From positions 2,901,001-2,965,000 of the forward strand of contig OZ005621.1 in NCBI GenBank assembly GCA_963930655.1: a DNA stretch of 64,000 nt, given 5' to 3'. Under the pieces are notes generated by a model that was not told where the DNA came from, did not search any database, and saw only the letters and a list, made by a program, of their open reading frames with translations. Positions 60,704 through 64,000 of this stretch are shown piece after piece; within the stretch, counting starts at the first letter, position 1, and each line of letters begins with the position of its first letter. This stretch comes from Myrica gale (Eukaryota; Streptophyta; Magnoliopsida; Fagales; Myricaceae). Made by a program: the position numbers and the translations under genes.

Positions 60704-62451
60704 AAGCTAAAATCTTGTTCTTGTTTCTTGATTAAATTCACACTTTCCAGTTAATTATTTGATCAGAAAGTCAATTCTTTCACAGCCATTATTAGTTTTA
60801 TTTTATTTTATTTTTTGGCCGTGGGATATATAACAATCTAAAGGTTAATTTGCCCTTTCTTTCTCTGTAAGTTTTGCCTTTCCATTTGGTCACTGGGCTT
60901 TATCATTGTCTCATTTTTATTATTCTTTATTGCTTCTCGAAAATATTCCTCTTTTTCCGTTTAGAAAGTTATCGTGCCGGCAGCAATACTTGTCATAGTG
61001 GATGACGAACACGTTACACTTGTGCCCGATGTAGGGATCTCGTTTGAGTCATGGTGGGTTTGGTTAAAAGACTCAAATTCTTGTACTCTTTTCGGATAAG
61101 GCTCAATCTCAATCAGATTCTAAGGTATGGAGGGGGAAGGAGTGAAGAGACAAGAAAGAAAATGAGTAAGAAAAATGCCACAGTTCGTGTACCTTTTTGA
61201 GGCCTCAATCGTGTCGTTAAGTTATGAACAATTTTCCAATACGATTGCCATGTGAGACAGCAGCCCGAATAGGAAAGTTCGGACTGATCAAGAATAACAA
61301 ATTTGACGAAGGAAACTCACCAGAAATATATGCACCTAGTTGCTCAGAAGCGTCCATTACAGCGGTGATTAGGCACGGCATCTCTGGACAGAAAATTTCA
61401 CTCAAGAATCATGTCAGTGACAAAAATCATTGTACAAACCACGCAAATAAATCACACTCAAGTAGCAGAGTCCCCTGAAAAGTTGTCTCGTATGTGACCC
61501 AACTTTTCAGATAAGTTCACAACCAATACAAGCTAATAAAAAGGGAAACGATAATAGAGCTCCATTCATTGTAATCCCAACAAACAACCTTACACATCAT
61601 CAGGATCATAAAAGATATTCTCTCAGTTTAGTTTCCATTTGATCCACCAATTTCAGCTTCCTCAGATTCTAGCATTGTCAACAACACATATGAGTCACAA
61701 CCAAGTACATCCTATATGTTGCATTAAAACTACGTGCTAGGAGTAGCAGGTAACGTTTAGGTGCAAAAGTCCAGCTAAATCAATTCCAGAAACAAGGCTT
61801 CTTGTTTGCTAGTCAGGCCTAGTTCACTCAAAGTTAATGAACTGTCACTAACACCGAAAGCATGCCGGGGGTATGGCCTCACCTGTTCATCATAGAAATG
61901 AGGCAACGAGAATCAGGAACTCTATCAACCATACACTTGAGAACAGCCAAACAAAAGTTTAATTGGAAAAGGTACAAAATTTTCTTTATTGAAAGTAAAC
62001 AAATATGCTCCGAAAAGCATCCTCTGAAAAGGTTATTAAATTAGGATCAAGATTGTCATCGAACCCCTTACCTCAAACTCCCAGCATATAACTTTCAGCT
62101 TAAACTTTTAAAGTATCTCTTCAAATAATTTTTAACTTTCTTTTTCTCTTTCTTTTTGTGCTACTGGATTAAAACAAGAAAATATGAACACAAAATGTTT
62201 GTAGATCCACTCTCAAATCAGGATCCAACTAAATTTACAGCTATGAAGAATCACATCCACAGGGTTATGGTTATCATTTACAGATTACTGGGATGAAAAC
62301 TATCAAGGCAATAGAAGAAGAATTTTACGGACCAAATCCAGCCTTATTTTCACTGGAAAAGGTAGTGGGCATATAGATACCATCATAATGGGAAACTAAA
62401 CAGTTCACAGAAGGTAATAGAAAATGTAGAGAAAAAGGGAAAAACACATAC
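60704..62451. other. Convergent region between PMT and UBX genes
   Basis: Holds the PMT 3' UTR and presumably the missing 3' exons and UTR of the UBX gene. On the minus strand near 61689-61636 a short frame LTMLESEEAEIGGSNGN then stop could be a terminal exon, but I could not link it. A further minus frame (61405-61217) is unrecognised. Confidence 0.35.
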
Positions 62452-64000
62452 CACTCTATAAATGCCAGACTTCACCACTCTACCAGCATCTACGAAGTCA
62501 AAAAGAAGCTAAAAAGGACCAATAAAGTCGTCAGCTGACCCAGCACAAAAGGCCTGATTTTTTACCCCTTTGCTGGGACAGAAAATGCACCAACACTTAA
62601 TATAAGTAATCATTTTTACCTGAAGCTTGTCAGACTTGAGAAAGCGACGGCCATGACGGCTGCCATCAGGCATCCGAACTAGAAGAGTTACTACATTCTC
62701 ATCATCTGGGGCTGGTTCCTGAGGAAGAGAAGATTCTTGTCCACCTAGTAGTCCCTCCATTTCCTGTCATTGATGAGAGGAAGAGGAAGCGAGAGTGAGA
62801 TCAACATCCTACATGAATTCACAAATTATAAGGAAGTCCACTGTGCTAATGAAAGATGCATGCTCATTTGCTCATTACATAAAGATATACCTAAGGCTGA
62901 GATCATCTCAATGGTTTAATGCATGATAACACATCATATTTCCTACTACATGCTAAGAGTTGGCAACAATCAATATCTCACTAGGCAAAACATTTCATTA
63001 AATCTGTCTAATCCAAAACCTATACTTTTCACATTGAAATTTCCACAACCACTCGTCTTTTTATAGGCGGTTAACATTCTACTACAGAAATATTTCTCAG
63101 CCTCAAATACAGGCAAGCAGATAACGATATAAGATATGGTCTGGAAATAAAATTGATAAATACATACCTGGGAAAAATCAACAGAAATTAGTGCATCTGA
63201 ATTGTAGATGTCATGTTCAATTTTATATTTCCTATATACTAAATAGAAGAAGTACTACTGTAAAACAAGGAAAAGAAATTCTTGAAGCAACATTGAGAAC
63301 AAATCAGACAATAAATTCAATAAAGAATTAATACTCTGAAAAACTGTGCTGACGTAACCCAACTTAGAATAAAATAGATTTTAGCTTCGGAAACAATAGG
63401 CCGATTAATTCAGTAACACCAGAATGCAAAAGATGTACTACCTCTCTCTCAAGCAACTTGTTTGAAGATGAGTTTTCCATTGAGTTATGAGTTTCAGCTT
63501 CCTTGAGAGCATTTATTTCCTTTTCTCTGTCAGCCAAGAGGGATGCAAGATACTCATCATCCTGCAGACGAAATCTAACCAGTCAAGCCGCATGCAATGC
63601 TATTGTCAATCTATAATTGCAATAATAAAGTTAGAACCTGTTGTTCTCTTAGCAATCGCTCAGCTGTTGGAGATGGTGATGGGTGAAGAGTTGTAGAATT
63701 AGGACTGGAAGTGTACTCTTGATTACTTTGCCGATAAGGTGCATAATGAAACCTATTGGTAGCCCCTTCAGGATTTCCTCCAAAAAGTGCAGCTTCAAGC
63801 ATGGCTGATTCACTAAGCTCTTCTGGAGAAATTTCACCCCACTTCAATGCAAATAATGAATTGGAGCAGCAGACAAACCAGTTGCAGTTAGATTTTCTTG
63901 TTTATGTACCTGGCGTAAATAGCTCTCAAAAACAGAAAAAAATAAAAATAAAATTGATACCTCTTGAGAATGAAAAGCATCTTTGCTGTGTGGCGGGTGA
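62452..64000 (-). CDS. PUX8-like UBX-domain protein, partial
   Basis: Plant UBX (PUX) proteins are adaptors of the CDC48/p97 ATPase through their C-terminal UBX fold. Five minus-strand exons are readable: 64000-63961 (runs off the window), 63841-63638, 63561-63442, 62763-62620 and 62508-62452. They encode, in order, an acidic/helical stretch ([22 protein letters not shown]), a Ser/Pro linker, a coiled region ([23 protein letters not shown]) and the start of the UBX domain ([25 protein letters not shown], then [19 protein letters not shown]). The final part of a UBX fold, usually with YPRRAF-like sequence and a Leu-rich end, was not found downstream. The gene is therefore either 3'-truncated or has an exon I missed. 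Junction phases are consistent across the exons listed. The N-terminus lies outside the window. Confidence 0.8.

Overview
This 64 kb window looks like nuclear chromosomal DNA of a eudicot plant. It is AT-rich, its genes have short GT-AG introns, long gene-poor stretches are packed with transposons, and the genes belong to plant-specific families: CYP87 P450, RS-type SR protein, PP2-A F-box, PMT methyltransferase and PEX11C/D/E. No species can be named from the sequence alone.

Layout, left to right. 1-1897: AT-rich flank with diverged tandem repeats and a Tourist-like MITE. 2021-4785: CYP87-like cytochrome P450 with a frameshift in exon 5, probably a pseudogene. 4786-9340: repeat-rich spacer with CGCG palindromes, duplicated segments and three hAT-type pieces, one with a perfect 8-bp target duplication. 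10048-13224: RS31/RS40/RS41-type splicing factor whose long intron carries a 79-bp tandem duplication and a long-TIR MITE. 13488-19979: a structurally complete but coding-dead hAT transposon inserted 263 bp beyond the RS stop codon, with an internal ~189-bp AT-rich tandem array. 20715-21082: foldback MITE. 24251-25936: intronless ARM-repeat protein with a long leader. 27504-29850: left half of a Ty1-copia element (fossil). 32116-33834: peroxisome proliferation protein PEX11. 34995-38405 (-): F-box protein like At4g00755. 39869-42200: hAT-like left end and derived sequence. 42274-43392 (-): PP2-A12/A13-type F-box lectin-like protein. 44610-45229: non-autonomous hAT. 48060-48500 (-): PP2C pseudogene fragment. 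48660-49000: LINE fragment. 50000-50891 (-): MAPKKK-like kinase with a frameshift before its catalytic loop. 53978-54190: small hAT MITE. 56390-60703: PMT15-like methyltransferase. 62452-64000 (-): PUX8-like UBX protein that runs off the window.

The genes do not form a pathway. Their order looks like retained ancestral synteny. From memory, in Arabidopsis At4g00750 (PMT15), At4g00752 (UBX) and At4g00755 (F-box) are neighbours, At3g61060 (PP2-A13) and At3g61070 (PEX11E) are neighbours, and At2g45720 (ARM) lies near At2g45740 (PEX11D). The window appears to interleave these sets. I see no new biological system. The most informative objects are the well-bounded hAT elements and their satellite and palindrome structures, and the three broken host genes.
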